Below are positions 1-8,166 of a stretch of DNA of 64,000 bases, one piece after another. Position numbers and translations under genes: made by a program. How positions within the stretch are numbered: the first letter of the stretch is position 1; the number at the start of each line of letters is the position of its first letter. The DNA is taken from NCBI GenBank assembly GCA_016703545.1, contig JADJBX010000009.1, positions 1 through 64,000 on the forward strand, read 5' to 3'. The stretch comes from Candidatus Amarobacillus elongatus. Its GTDB lineage: Bacteria; Chloroflexota; Dehalococcoidia; Tepidiformales; Tepidiformaceae. The notes under the pieces were generated by a model that worked only from the letters and a program-made list of their open reading frames with translations, was not told the DNA's origin and did no database searches.

Positions 1-391
1 CCCCGCGCCGATATCCCGCAGTACGGCATCGTCGTGCCCGGTGGCGAAGGCAACCCGGTGCGCCTGCGTGGCGTCGTCGAAAAGCCATCGATCGAGGAAG
101 CCAAGTGACCTGGGCATCGTCGGCCGCTACATCCTCAGCGACACGATCTTCGAGCACATCGACCGCATCCCGCCGGGCAAGAACGGCGAACTGCAGATCA
201 CGGACGCGTTCGCCAGCCAGCTCGCGGCCGGCGAGGGCGTCTTCGGCCTTGCCTACGAGGGCACGCGGCACGACACAGGCCGCCCGCTCGGGTACCTTGT
301 CGCCAACGTGGCCGTGGCGCTCGCGCGCGAGGACCTCGCGGGGTCGCTGCGTGAACGCCTGCGGTTGCTGCTAGCCCCGGAGGCGCCCTGA
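1..391 (+). CDS. galU: UTP--glucose-1-phosphate uridylyltransferase, C-terminal part (frame break)
   Basis: This is the C-terminal third of a nucleotidyltransferase making UDP-glucose from UTP and glucose-1-phosphate in the cytoplasm. Frame 1 from base 1 reads a stretch ending VVEKPSIEEAK. The family then continues PSDLGIVGRYIL and NGELQITDA, which are found in frame 2, so one indel lies near 101-107. The KP, GRY and ELQITDA stretches are typical of GalU. The 5' end is outside the window. The next gene starts 5 bases after the stop, so the two may be cotranscribed. A related sugar-nucleotide pyrophosphorylase cannot be excluded from this fragment. Confidence 0.85.
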   Translation, partial: PAPISRSTASSCPVAKATRCACVASSKSHRSRKPSDLGIVGRYILSDTIFEHIDRIPPGKNGELQITDAFASQLAAGEGVFGLAYEGTRHDTGRPLGYLVANVAVALAREDLAGSLRERLRLLLAPEAP

Positions 392-395
392 TTCC

Positions 396-1750
396 ATGCG
401 GCTTCTCGCCATCGGCTTTTCGCTCCCGTCGCCCGATATCGACAACTACTCCGTCCTGACCTCGCCGAGTTATTTCGACTACGACGCGCTGCTGGTCGAC
501 CCCGAAAGCCTCACGGCCATCGCCGCGCGGCTGGGCGAAGAAGGGGCCGAGTTCGAAGCCCAGGACGGGCGGCCCGTCATTAACGGGCCCTCGTCGGCCG
601 CCGCCGTTGGCGCCGCCGACCAGTTCCTTCGCCGCCACGACGAGACGCAGCGCTTCCTTGACCATGGTGGCGTCGTCATCGTGCTCGGGCGGCCAAACGC
701 CCAGCAGGGCGGGGTGCGCGGGTTCGAAGGTTGCGATCGCTACTCGTGGTTGCCCGCGCCCGCGGGGATGACCTGGTCGCCGCCGTTCCTGCGCGCCGCG
801 GAGGGCCGTCAGCTGCGCATCGAAGACGATGCCCACGCCTTCACCGCCGTCCTCCGCGAGTTCCGCTCGGAGTTCCGCTACCGCGCGGTGTTCGATGACC
901 GGATGCCCGCGCTCCTGCGCAACGGGCACGTGATCGCGACCGGTGGCGCCGGGCTGCCCACCGCCGTCGACTTCCGTATCAGCGCCGGGCATGTGGTGTT
1001 CCTCCCGGCCCCCCCGCGGAGAGCTACCTTTCGCGCTCGTCGCTCGCCGATGGCCTGCTCGCGGCCGCGAAGGCCCTTATGGGGTCGCCCGGCGAGGGTG
1101 CGCAGCCGTACTGGGCACGCAGCGTCGCCGTCCCCGGTCTCGAACAGGTCGAGGCTGAGCTCGAGGAAGCCGAGCGAGCGGTGCGGGAGGCGAATGAGCG
1201 CATCGACCCCGTGCGCGAACGGCACGACGTCCTCGCCGCGCACCGCCGCCTGCTCACCGCCGAAGGCCCGGCGCTCGCTTCAGCTGTGCGCGACGCACTG
1301 GTCCTCCTCGGCTTCGAAGTGATCTCCGCGGCCGGCGAGCCGCTGCAGGTCGAGAGCGAAGGCCGCATCGCGTTCGTGGAGACCGAGGGCAGCCGGGAAC
1401 AGGTCGTGGAGTGGCCCTACGTGCGCCTTCAGCGGCGGCTCGAGGAGCGCATGCTGAGGCAGGGCGACCAGCCCCGTGGCATCGTGATCGCGAACGGCCA
1501 CCGCGAAATGGCACCGGAGCAGCGCGAACAGCAGATCAGCGACCCACTGCGGATCGCGTGCGAGAACTACCGGTACGCGCTCCTCACGGGAGAGGGGTTG
1601 TTCGAACTCGTGCGGCGGGCCCTGGGCGGCGCCGAGGAGGCGCAGCTGCTCGGCATTCGCCGCACGCTGCTGGCCTCGGCCGGCCTCGTGACCGCCGCCG
1701 CGGCACTCGGCGAATCCGTCGAGGGCGAGGAATCGGGGCCGATTTTCTAG
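396..1750 (+). CDS. Unknown protein with coiled coil and nuclease-like C-terminus (frame break)
   Basis: I do not recognise this protein of about 450 residues by name. The first 205 residues (frame 3) form an alpha/beta domain with hydrophobic strands such as GGVVIVLG. The frame changes at the C7 run 1009-1015, and frame 2 continues ESYLSRSSLADG to a stop at 1750. The second half has a charged coiled coil (around VEAELEEAERAVREANE) followed by strands IAFVETEG and GIVIANG and a helix ending YALLTGEGLFELV. That order resembles restriction-endonuclease-like folds in which a sensor region precedes a nuclease domain. This is inference from pattern only. It follows galU closely. Confidence 0.6.
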
Positions 1751-1793
1751 CCCGGCGCCGAGTAGACTCGGGCCCCACAGCAGGAGGACCGCC

Positions 1794-2182
1794 ATGGTGA
1801 AGGTCATTCGTCCCGGCGACCGCGACCCCGGCACCGCCCAGACCCCGGGCATGCGCCGCGAAGCAGGCATCTCGGCGGGTACGGCCGGGTCCGAGGGGCT
1901 CTGGATGGGCACGGCCGTGAATGCGGCCGGCGCGTCCTCCGGCGCGCACCATCACGGCGCGAACGAATCGGGCATCTACATCCTCCGGGGCCGGGTGCGC
2001 TTCCGCTGGGGCGAGCGGCTCAACACGTGGTCGATACCGAGCCCGGAGACTTCGTGTTCGTCCCTCCCTACGAAGTGCACATGGAGGAGAACCTCGACAC
2101 CGAAGGCGAGGCGGAACTCCTGCTGGCGCGCAATAGCCAGGAGCAAATCGTCGTGAACGTCCCGGACCCCCGGGAGGCCTGA
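1794..2182 (+). CDS. Small cupin-domain protein (frame break)
   Basis: This is a single-domain beta-barrel cupin of about 128 residues. Motif 1 reads GAHHHGANESGIYILRG, giving the metal-binding His and Glu ligands. Motif 2, PGDFVFVPPYEVHMEEN, lies in another frame, so one base was gained or lost near 2025-2030. The true stop is TGA 2180-2182. The start ATG 1794 follows AGGAGG with good spacing. Substrate is unknown; such proteins bind metals or small ligands or act as sugar or amino-acid isomerases and dioxygenases. Nothing nearby fixes its role. Confidence 0.8.
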
Positions 2183-2215
2183 ATCGGGGAAATCCCTGTC
2201 TCGCCGCCGTCGCGG

Positions 2216-2229
2216 GCCCCGATTGGGGC
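2216..2229. promoter_or_regulatory. Palindrome upstream of XrtG-type operon
   Basis: GCCCC-GATT-GGGGC is a perfect dyad in the 144-base gap before the pterin-synthase-like gene. Three other intergenic dyads in this window share the same CCGATTGG centre (20542, 42059, 47273). It could be an operator or a small hairpin; no function is established. Confidence 0.35.
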
Positions 2230-2326
2230 GAAATTAGTCGCAGAATAGCCTTCAGCCACAGGCGTTACTCTTTAAAACGGCGTCACCCGCCGATGACTCA
2301 CACAGATGTCATCAGGAGTAGGGTGA

Positions 2327-2823
2327 ATGCTGCTGCGACGCCCCCGCAACGAAGTTGTCACCGCCGTCGAGACGCCCCTCGACCCCGTCCTCCGCCGGCG
2401 GCTTGAGCTCGCCCCCGATGACCTGCAGGCCACCGTCTCCGAGGGGATGCGGTACGAAGTCGCCATCGACTCGTTCTTTGGTGCTTCCCACGCCGTCCGG
2501 CCCTCCGGCGAGCGGCACACCCACTCCTTCCGCGTCAGGCCACCTTCCTCTGCGACGGGCTCGACGCGCGCGGGATGACCGTCGGCTTTCGCGAAATCAC
2601 CACCCTCCTCGAAGCCGAGGCGAAGAAGTACTCCAACCAGTTCCTAAACGACGTGCCGCCGTTCACCGTGATCCAGGCGTCGGGCGAGAACCTGGTCACC
2701 GTCATCTACCGCAATCTGGAAGCTGCGTGCCGCACCGCCCTCGCGGATGGCCCCCGGCTTTCCGCCGTAACGCTCTGGGAGAACCCGACGAGCTACGTGC
2801 GCGTCGAACGGAAGGTGGCGTGA
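2327..2823 (+). CDS. 6-pyruvoyl-tetrahydropterin synthase-related protein, XrtG system type (frame break)
   Basis: This is a T-fold protein of the PTPS/QueD family. The zinc ligands are visible as FGASHAV and RHTHSF. The frame changes near 2536 (after HSFRV) and continues QATFLCDGLDARGMTVGF to the stop at 2823. The usual catalytic residues are altered. The Cys before the HxH pair is absent, and the family's LDHxxLND reads YSNQFLND, removing the Asp and His. The Glu of LWENPT remains. The enzyme reaction is therefore doubtful. As I recall, a related-domain family (TIGR03112) is defined by occurring beside exosortase-like XrtG and its glycosyltransferase, which is the arrangement here. The start may instead be ATG 2447 (MRYEVAIDSF), where canonical family members begin. 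Confidence 0.75.
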
Positions 2824-2824
2824 G

Positions 2825-5800
2825 ATGGTACGTGTCGTTGCTGGCGGCGTTGCCGCCCTCGCCTTTATCGCCTTCTGGATGACGCTGCTCGCCGCGGGCG
2901 TGCAGGGCGAAGGAAACGCGGTTTCCGTCTGCGTCCTCGATAGCCACGGGGCGGGCATCGGCGCCGCCGCGATCCAGTTCTACAGCGGCGGCTGGAAGGA
3001 CGCCGGCGAAACCGGCGCCGATGGCTGCAAGTCCGTGGACGCCCCGCTCGGTTCGGTCACGTTCGCCGTGACGAAGGACGGCATTCGCAACGAGCGGGTG
3101 CAGGACACCGCAATCGATCCGAAGGTCACCTTCACAACCGTCGCCGTCACCGTCGCGCTGCACGCATCCAACGGGGAGGGCCTGGGCGGTGCGGTCAGCG
3201 AGTTCTATGCGAGTGGCTGGAAGAGCTTCGGTGCCGGCGGCGCCAACGGCGAGGTTACGCGCGAACTCCTCCCCGCGAACCTCACCTTCGCCATCACGCG
3301 CGACGGTATTCGCAACGAGAAGGTCCAGAACACGGCCAACGACCCCGTCGTCGTCTTCGTGACCGTGGCCGCGACGGTGCGGCTGACCACGAGCACGGGT
3401 ACCGCCCTGGAGGGTGGCGCCGCCGAGTACTACGGCTCTGGCTGGAAGACGCTGGGCACGACCGGCCCGGATGGCCTGGCCGTGAAGGAGCTGCTGCCCG
3501 CGAACCTCACGTTCGCCATCAGCCGCGATGGCATCCGCAACGAGAAAGTCCAGAACACAGGGTCCGATGCCATCGTCGCATTCACCACCGTCGCTGCGAC
3601 CGCGCGCATGCTGACCAGCGCGGGCTCCGGGATCGAAGGCGGCGTCGCGGAGTACTACGGCTCCGGCTGGAAGTCGCTCGGCACGACCGGATCGGATGGG
3701 CGCGCGGTGAAGGAGCTGTTGCCCGCGAACCTCACCTTCGCCATGACGCGCGACGGCATTCGCAACGAGAAGGTGCAGAACACCGCGAACGACGCCGTCG
3801 TCCTGTTCGCGACCGTTCCCGTGACGGCGCGCATGGTGACGAGCGCGGGGGCCGGGATCGAAGGCGGCGCCGCGGAATACTACGGTTCCGGCTGGAAGAC
3901 GCTGGGGACGACCGGTTCGGATGGGCGCGCGGTGAAGGAGCTGCTGCCCGCGAACCTCACCTTCGCCATGACTCGCGACGGCATTCGTAACGAGAAGGTG
4001 CAGAACACCGGCACCGACGCCGTCGTGCTGTTCACGACGGTCGCGGCCGCGGCCATCCTTCGCACCAGCGCCGGAGGGAGCCTCGATGGCGGCGTGGCCG
4101 AGTACTACGGCTCGGGCTGGAAGGCGCTCGGGACCACGGACGCGGAGGGCCGGGCGGTGAAGGAGCTTCTGCCTGCGAACCTCACCTTCGCGATGACCCG
4201 CGACGGCATCCGGAACGAGAAGGTGCAGAACCTCGCCACGAACGCCACGGTCACCTTCACGACCGTCGCGACGACCGTGCGGCTGCTTGATTCGCAGGGC
4301 GCCGGGCTCCACGGCGCTTCCGCCGAATACTACGGCTCCGGGTGGAAAACGCTCGCGACCACGGGCGCCGACGGCCTGGCCGTGAAGGAACTGCTGCCCG
4401 CGAACCTCACCTTCGCCGTCACCCGCGACGGCATTCGCAACGAGAAGGTCCACGACACGCACAAGGATTCGGTGGTCACCTTCACCACCGTCGCGGCCAC
4501 CGTGACCCTGTCGAGCAGCACCGGCGCCGGGCTCGAAGGTGGCGTCGCGGAGTACTACGGCTCGGGCTGGAAGAGCCTGGGGACCACCGGCGCCGACGGT
4601 AAGGCCACCCGCGAACTGCTGCCCGCGAACCTCACCTTCGCCATCACCCGCGACGGCATCCGCAACGAGAAGGTCCAGAATCTCGGTTCGAACGCGAACG
4701 TCGCCTTCGCCACCGTGCCGGCGGAAGTGCTGCTGCGCGCGAGTGCGGGCAACCGCCTCGAGGGCGGGGTCTCGGAGTACTACGGCAGCGGATGGAAGAG
4801 CCTTGGCACCACCGGCCTTGATGGCCGCGCGGTCAAGGAACTCCTGCCCGCGAACCTCACCTTCGCCATCACCCGGGACGGCATCCGCAACGAGAAGGTC
4901 CAGAACCTCGCAAAGGACCCCGTGGTCGTGTTCACCACGGTCGCCGCGACCGTCTCCCTCGTCTCCAGCGAAGGCAAGGGGATCGACGGCGGCGTGGTCG
5001 AGTACTACGGCAACGGCTGGAAGACGCTCGGGACGACGGGGCCGGAAGGCCACGCCGTCAAGGAGCTGCTGCCGGCGAACCTCACCTTCGCCATGTCCCG
5101 CGACGGTATCCGCAACGAAAAGGTCCAAAACCTGGCAACGTCGGCGGCCGTGACGTTCCACACCGTCGCCGTGCGCGTGCAGGCGTACGACGACGCCGGT
5201 GCGGAAGCCGCCGGCGCCACCGTGGAGTACTACGGCGGCGGCTGGAAAAGCTTCGGCACCACCGGCGACGACGGCGTCGCCGCCCGCGAACTGCTGCCCG
5301 CGAACCTCACCTTCGCGGTCACGGTCGCCAGTCGGCGCCGCGAGCAGACGCAGAACATCGGCGCCAGCGGGTCCGTCGTTTTCGGGACGAAGGCGATCCA
5401 GCCTCCCGTGACGCCACGCCCAGTCCGACTCCGAGGCCCGACGCCCAAGCACGCCGACGCCGCCACCGACGGCCACGCCCTCTCCGACGACGACGGCGAC
5501 GCCCTCCCCGACAACGACGGCGACGCCCTCCCCGACGACCACCGCGACGCCGACCGCCACCAGCACGGCGACGCCCACTGCGACCGCGACGGCGTCGCCC
5601 ACGAACACCCCCACCGCGGAACCGAGCGCATCGCCGACGGCGACCCGCACCGCCACCCCTTCGCCCACTCCGGCCCCCGCGGGCACGAGCAGGCTCACGC
5701 GAACCACTCCGACGCCGGACAGCACCGGGCGCCGCGCCACCCTCGCCGAGGCAAAGCCCGGCCTCAAGATCGAGTCGCTGCCCGCGGAGGGCGGCCAGCT

Positions 5801-6218
5801 GCGGTGGCTCATTTCGCCGCGCACGGCCGGCCGCTACGAAGTCACCTGGTCGCTTTCGCAATACTGCGGCGACGGCGGCGAGCTCTGCCCGGTCGGCTCG
5901 CTGAGCACGCCCCTCTGCGAAGCAGGCGAGGGCGCGACCTGCCCCGAGTCCAGCGACCGTTCGTCGTTCGAGTTCGAAGGCGCCGGTCCCGGGAGCGGTG
6001 TCATCGTCACCCTGCGCCTCGCGGATGCGGACCCCGAAGTCTGCACCGTGAAGGCGTCGTTCTCCTGGAACAGCGAAGGGCGCCGCGGCTCGGAACGGGC
6101 CACCTACACCTGCTCGGGCGCGAGCGCGATGGGCTGGCCATTGCTGGCGGTGGCGTTCCTGTGCGCGGTTTCCTTCGCCACCCTGCTGGTACGAAGGAGA
6201 AACCTGTGGCCGCGCTAG
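2825..6218 (+). CDS. Secreted 11-repeat surface protein with Thr/Pro stalk and C-terminal anchor (frame break)
   Basis: The protein has about 1130 residues. It starts 1 base after the previous stop with a signal peptide (MVRVVAGGVAALAFIAFW...). Eleven near-identical 75-residue units follow, each carrying EYYGSGWK, a Gly-rich turn, KELLPANLTFA and RDGIRNEKVQN, and probably forming a beta-sandwich of the transthyretin/carboxypeptidase-regulatory type. Between about 5405 and 5450 the reading frame shifts to frame 3, revealing a long TP-rich stalk (TATPSPTTTATPSPTTT). A Cys-rich domain follows (six or more Cys between 5855 and 6115). The tail has a hydrophobic segment (WPLLAVAFLCAVSFATLLV) and then RRRNLWPR. 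That tripartite tail is what sorting enzymes act on, and the exosortase gene overlaps this gene's end by 13 bases. The proposed target role is inference. Confidence 0.75.
2921..5395 (+). repeat. Eleven tandem 225-bp coding repeats
   Basis: Eleven in-frame units of exactly 225 bp (75 codons) begin at 2921 and recur every 225 bases (3146, 3371 and so on to 5171). Units 3 to 9 are most alike; the first and last have diverged, as expected for an array that grows and homogenises internally. The segment encoding LLPANLTFA is nearly invariant in units 2 to 11. Copy number could be wrong if the assembly collapsed the array. Confidence 0.95.
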
Positions 6219-6808
6219 TGCTTGCCCTGTGCGCGCTCGGCTGGGTGGCCGCGGTCGCCTTCTTCTGGCGGGCGCGGGCCTGGCTGCTGTACTACGCCCT
6301 CGGCGCATCCGGTGCGGCGCTCCTCATCGTCGTCGCTTCGCGCGAGGTGTTCCCGTTCGAGCTCTGGCTGCGCATCGCGACGGTGCAGTGCGTGGGCGCC
6401 GTCGCCGCCATCCTCCACGTCGGCGCCATCCCCGCCCCCGAGGCGGGCACGCTCCTCGTGTCCGGGTTCGGCCGCAACGAATGGACGCACTTCAGCGTCG
6501 GGCTCGAATCTTCCGGCCTCCTCGAAGCCGCGACACTCGGCTCGCTGGTCGCGCTCTACCCCCGGGGAGGCTTCCGGGAGCGCGCCCTCATGGTGGCCGG
6601 GGCGGTCGTCGCCAGCTTCCTGGCCAACGTCCTGCGCGTGCTCGTGATCGTCTCGCTCGTGGGCCTCGGCGGGCAGGACCTGCTGGAGTTCGCGCACCTC
6701 TTCCTCGGCCGCGTGCTGTTCTTCCTGATGGCGATGGTGCTCTTTTGGCTGGCGATCACGCGGCCCATGCTCGCCACCGTCGGCGCGCGCATCCAGGGAG
6801 GCCACTGA
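6206..6808 (+). CDS. xrtG: Exosortase/archaeosortase-family protein, XrtG-like, with Ser at the catalytic Cys position
   Basis: This is a 200-residue multi-pass membrane protein. Start GTG 6206 is preceded by AAGGAGA at 6193-6199 and lies inside the end of the repeat-protein gene. The family signature is clear: GLESSGLLE, then NVLR (R144) and FAHLFLGR (H164). Exosortases and archaeosortases use a Cys-Arg-His triad as membrane transpeptidases that cleave C-terminal sorting tails. The Cys of the usual ECSG is Ser102 here (codon TCT 6509-6511). The genes on either side match the XrtG neighbourhood (pterin-synthase relative, GT2). The start of the next gene overlaps this stop (TGATG). It is either a Ser-using or an altered-activity member, or the codon contains a sequencing error. 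Confidence 0.75.
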   Translation: MAALVLALCALGWVAAVAFFWRARAWLLYYALGASGAALLIVVASREVFPFELWLRIATVQCVGAVAAILHVGAIPAPEAGTLLVSGFGRNEWTHFSVGLESSGLLEAATLGSLVALYPRGGFRERALMVAGAVVASFLANVLRVLVIVSLVGLGGQDLLEFAHLFLGRVLFFLMAMVLFWLAITRPMLATVGARIQGGH

Positions 6809-8151
6809 TGGGACCCGTGGGCGCGCTCGGCAGCCTCAGCTTTTGGGGCGTATGGCTCATCCTGCCCATCCTCATCGATGGCGCCCTCGCGATGGTCTAC
6901 CTCGCCGCGCGGCTCTCCGGGCGCGCTCCCCGCCTGCCCATCACCACCCCCACGACGCCGCCGAACGGCGTTTGGCCGCGGGTCACCGTCCTGGTGCCTG
7001 TGTACAACAGCGCCGGCGGGCTCGCCCGCTGCATCGAATCCCTCAAGCGCCAGACCTATCCCCAGCACCTGATCGAAATCCTCGCCATCGACAACGGCAG
7101 CCGCGACAACTCCTTCGCCGTCTTCTGCGAAGAGCAGCAGCGCGAATGGACCGGCGCCATTCACTGGCTTTCGACCTTCCACCAGGGCAAAACGTGGGCG
7201 CTGAATGTCGGCATCCACTACGCCAGCGGCGCCTACGTCTTCAACATCGACTCCGACATGGTCGTGCACCCGGACGCGATCGCGAACATGCTCGACGCCT
7301 TCGAACGGGACGAGAGCCTCGTGTGCGCGACGGGCGCCGTCGAAATCGAGCCGGGCCTCGCGGGGACCGGCCCCATGCGGCTGATCCACGAGTGCGAGTT
7401 CCAGGAGTACTACTTCGCCTTCAACGTGGGCCGGCGCTTCCAGGCGCAGGGCGGTTCGCTGTTCACCATGGCCGGCGCCTTTAGCGCCTTCCGCCGCGAA
7501 GCGCTGCTCCAAACCCACCTCTACGATGCCTCCACCGTCGGCGAAGACACGTTCATGACCTTCGAAATGCATGAGCGCTTCCCCGAAAAGCGCGTCGGCA
7601 TCGTCACCACCGCCGTCGGGTACACGGAGCCCATTCCCAGCATTCGGGCCCTCTACGCCCAGCGCACTCGTTGGCAACGGGGGCAAATCGAGGCGATCGC
7701 CGCGCACCCGAACCTCGCGCGCCGGGGGCTGTTCTACCGCGGCTTTTCGCCCGTGCGCACGCTCGTCACCGACCACACGCTCGCGTTCCCGCGCGTCGCC
7801 TGGACATTCGTCATGCCCGCGCTCGCGTTCTTCGGGTACTCGTGGATGACCGTCGTGCTCGCGATGATCGTGCTGTACGCCGGGTACATCGTGATCGAAG
7901 CCGCCACCTGGTGGACGAACGCGCTCATGGTCGTGCCGCCCGCCCGCGAGCGGATGCTCCGCGGCTGGTGGGTTATCCCACTGATGCCCGCGTACCGGTA
8001 CTTCGTCTTCTGGCTTCGCTTCGCCGGTGTGCTCACGGTCCTGACCGAGCCGCACCAATGGCGCACGACGGACCCGATCACGGCGAGCAAGGCCGAACTG
8101 CGCCGCATGCTCCCCCGCCGGGACCGTCGCGAAGCGGAGCAGGCCGCCTGA
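6808..8151 (+). CDS. GT2 family glycosyltransferase associated with XrtG
   Basis: This is a 447-residue membrane-associated processive-type glycosyltransferase. An N-terminal transmembrane helix is followed by a GT-A catalytic domain with VLVPVYNS, D148-S-D150 (nucleotide-sugar/metal binding), GEDT (acid/base region) and Q285-RTRW (QxxRW). Further hydrophobic helices follow (around residues 320-400) and a basic tail. The layout resembles cellulose or hyaluronan synthases and the glycosyltransferase family described next to XrtG (TIGR03111, from memory). It is the last gene of the coupled operon and ends 15 bases before a convergent gene. It may glycosylate the repeat protein or make a polymer to which that protein is attached. 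Confidence 0.85.
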   Translation: MGPVGALGSLSFWGVWLILPILIDGALAMVYLAARLSGRAPRLPITTPTTPPNGVWPRVTVLVPVYNSAGGLARCIESLKRQTYPQHLIEILAIDNGSRDNSFAVFCEEQQREWTGAIHWLSTFHQGKTWALNVGIHYASGAYVFNIDSDMVVHPDAIANMLDAFERDESLVCATGAVEIEPGLAGTGPMRLIHECEFQEYYFAFNVGRRFQAQGGSLFTMAGAFSAFRREALLQTHLYDASTVGEDTFMTFEMHERFPEKRVGIVTTAVGYTEPIPSIRALYAQRTRWQRGQIEAIAAHPNLARRGLFYRGFSPVRTLVTDHTLAFPRVAWTFVMPALAFFGYSWMTVVLAMIVLYAGYIVIEAATWWTNALMVVPPARERMLRGWWVIPLMPAYRYFVFWLRFAGVLTVLTEPHQWRTTDPITASKAELRRMLPRRDRREAEQAA

Positions 8152-8166
8152 CGGCCGCCGCAGGCG

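Noticed and set aside
41..115. ATG at 41 as the start of the first gene
   Set aside because: GalU similarity upstream continues in frame 1 from base 1; the ATG frame only becomes correct after about 104.
2921..5395. Possible CRISPR or mobile repeat array
   Set aside because: Units are 225 bp, in frame and coding, without spacers.
2702..5824. Open frame of 1040 codons on the minus strand
   Set aside because: It is antisense to the 225-bp repeats and inherits their periodicity; the composition is Gly/Arg/Val-rich and matches no family.
2825..6808. Single 1327-residue fusion of repeats and exosortase
   Set aside because: The middle section is low-complexity His/Asp/Arg-rich in that frame, while the alternate frame gives a typical TP stalk, Cys-rich domain and anchor; the exosortase has its own ribosome-binding site and GTG.
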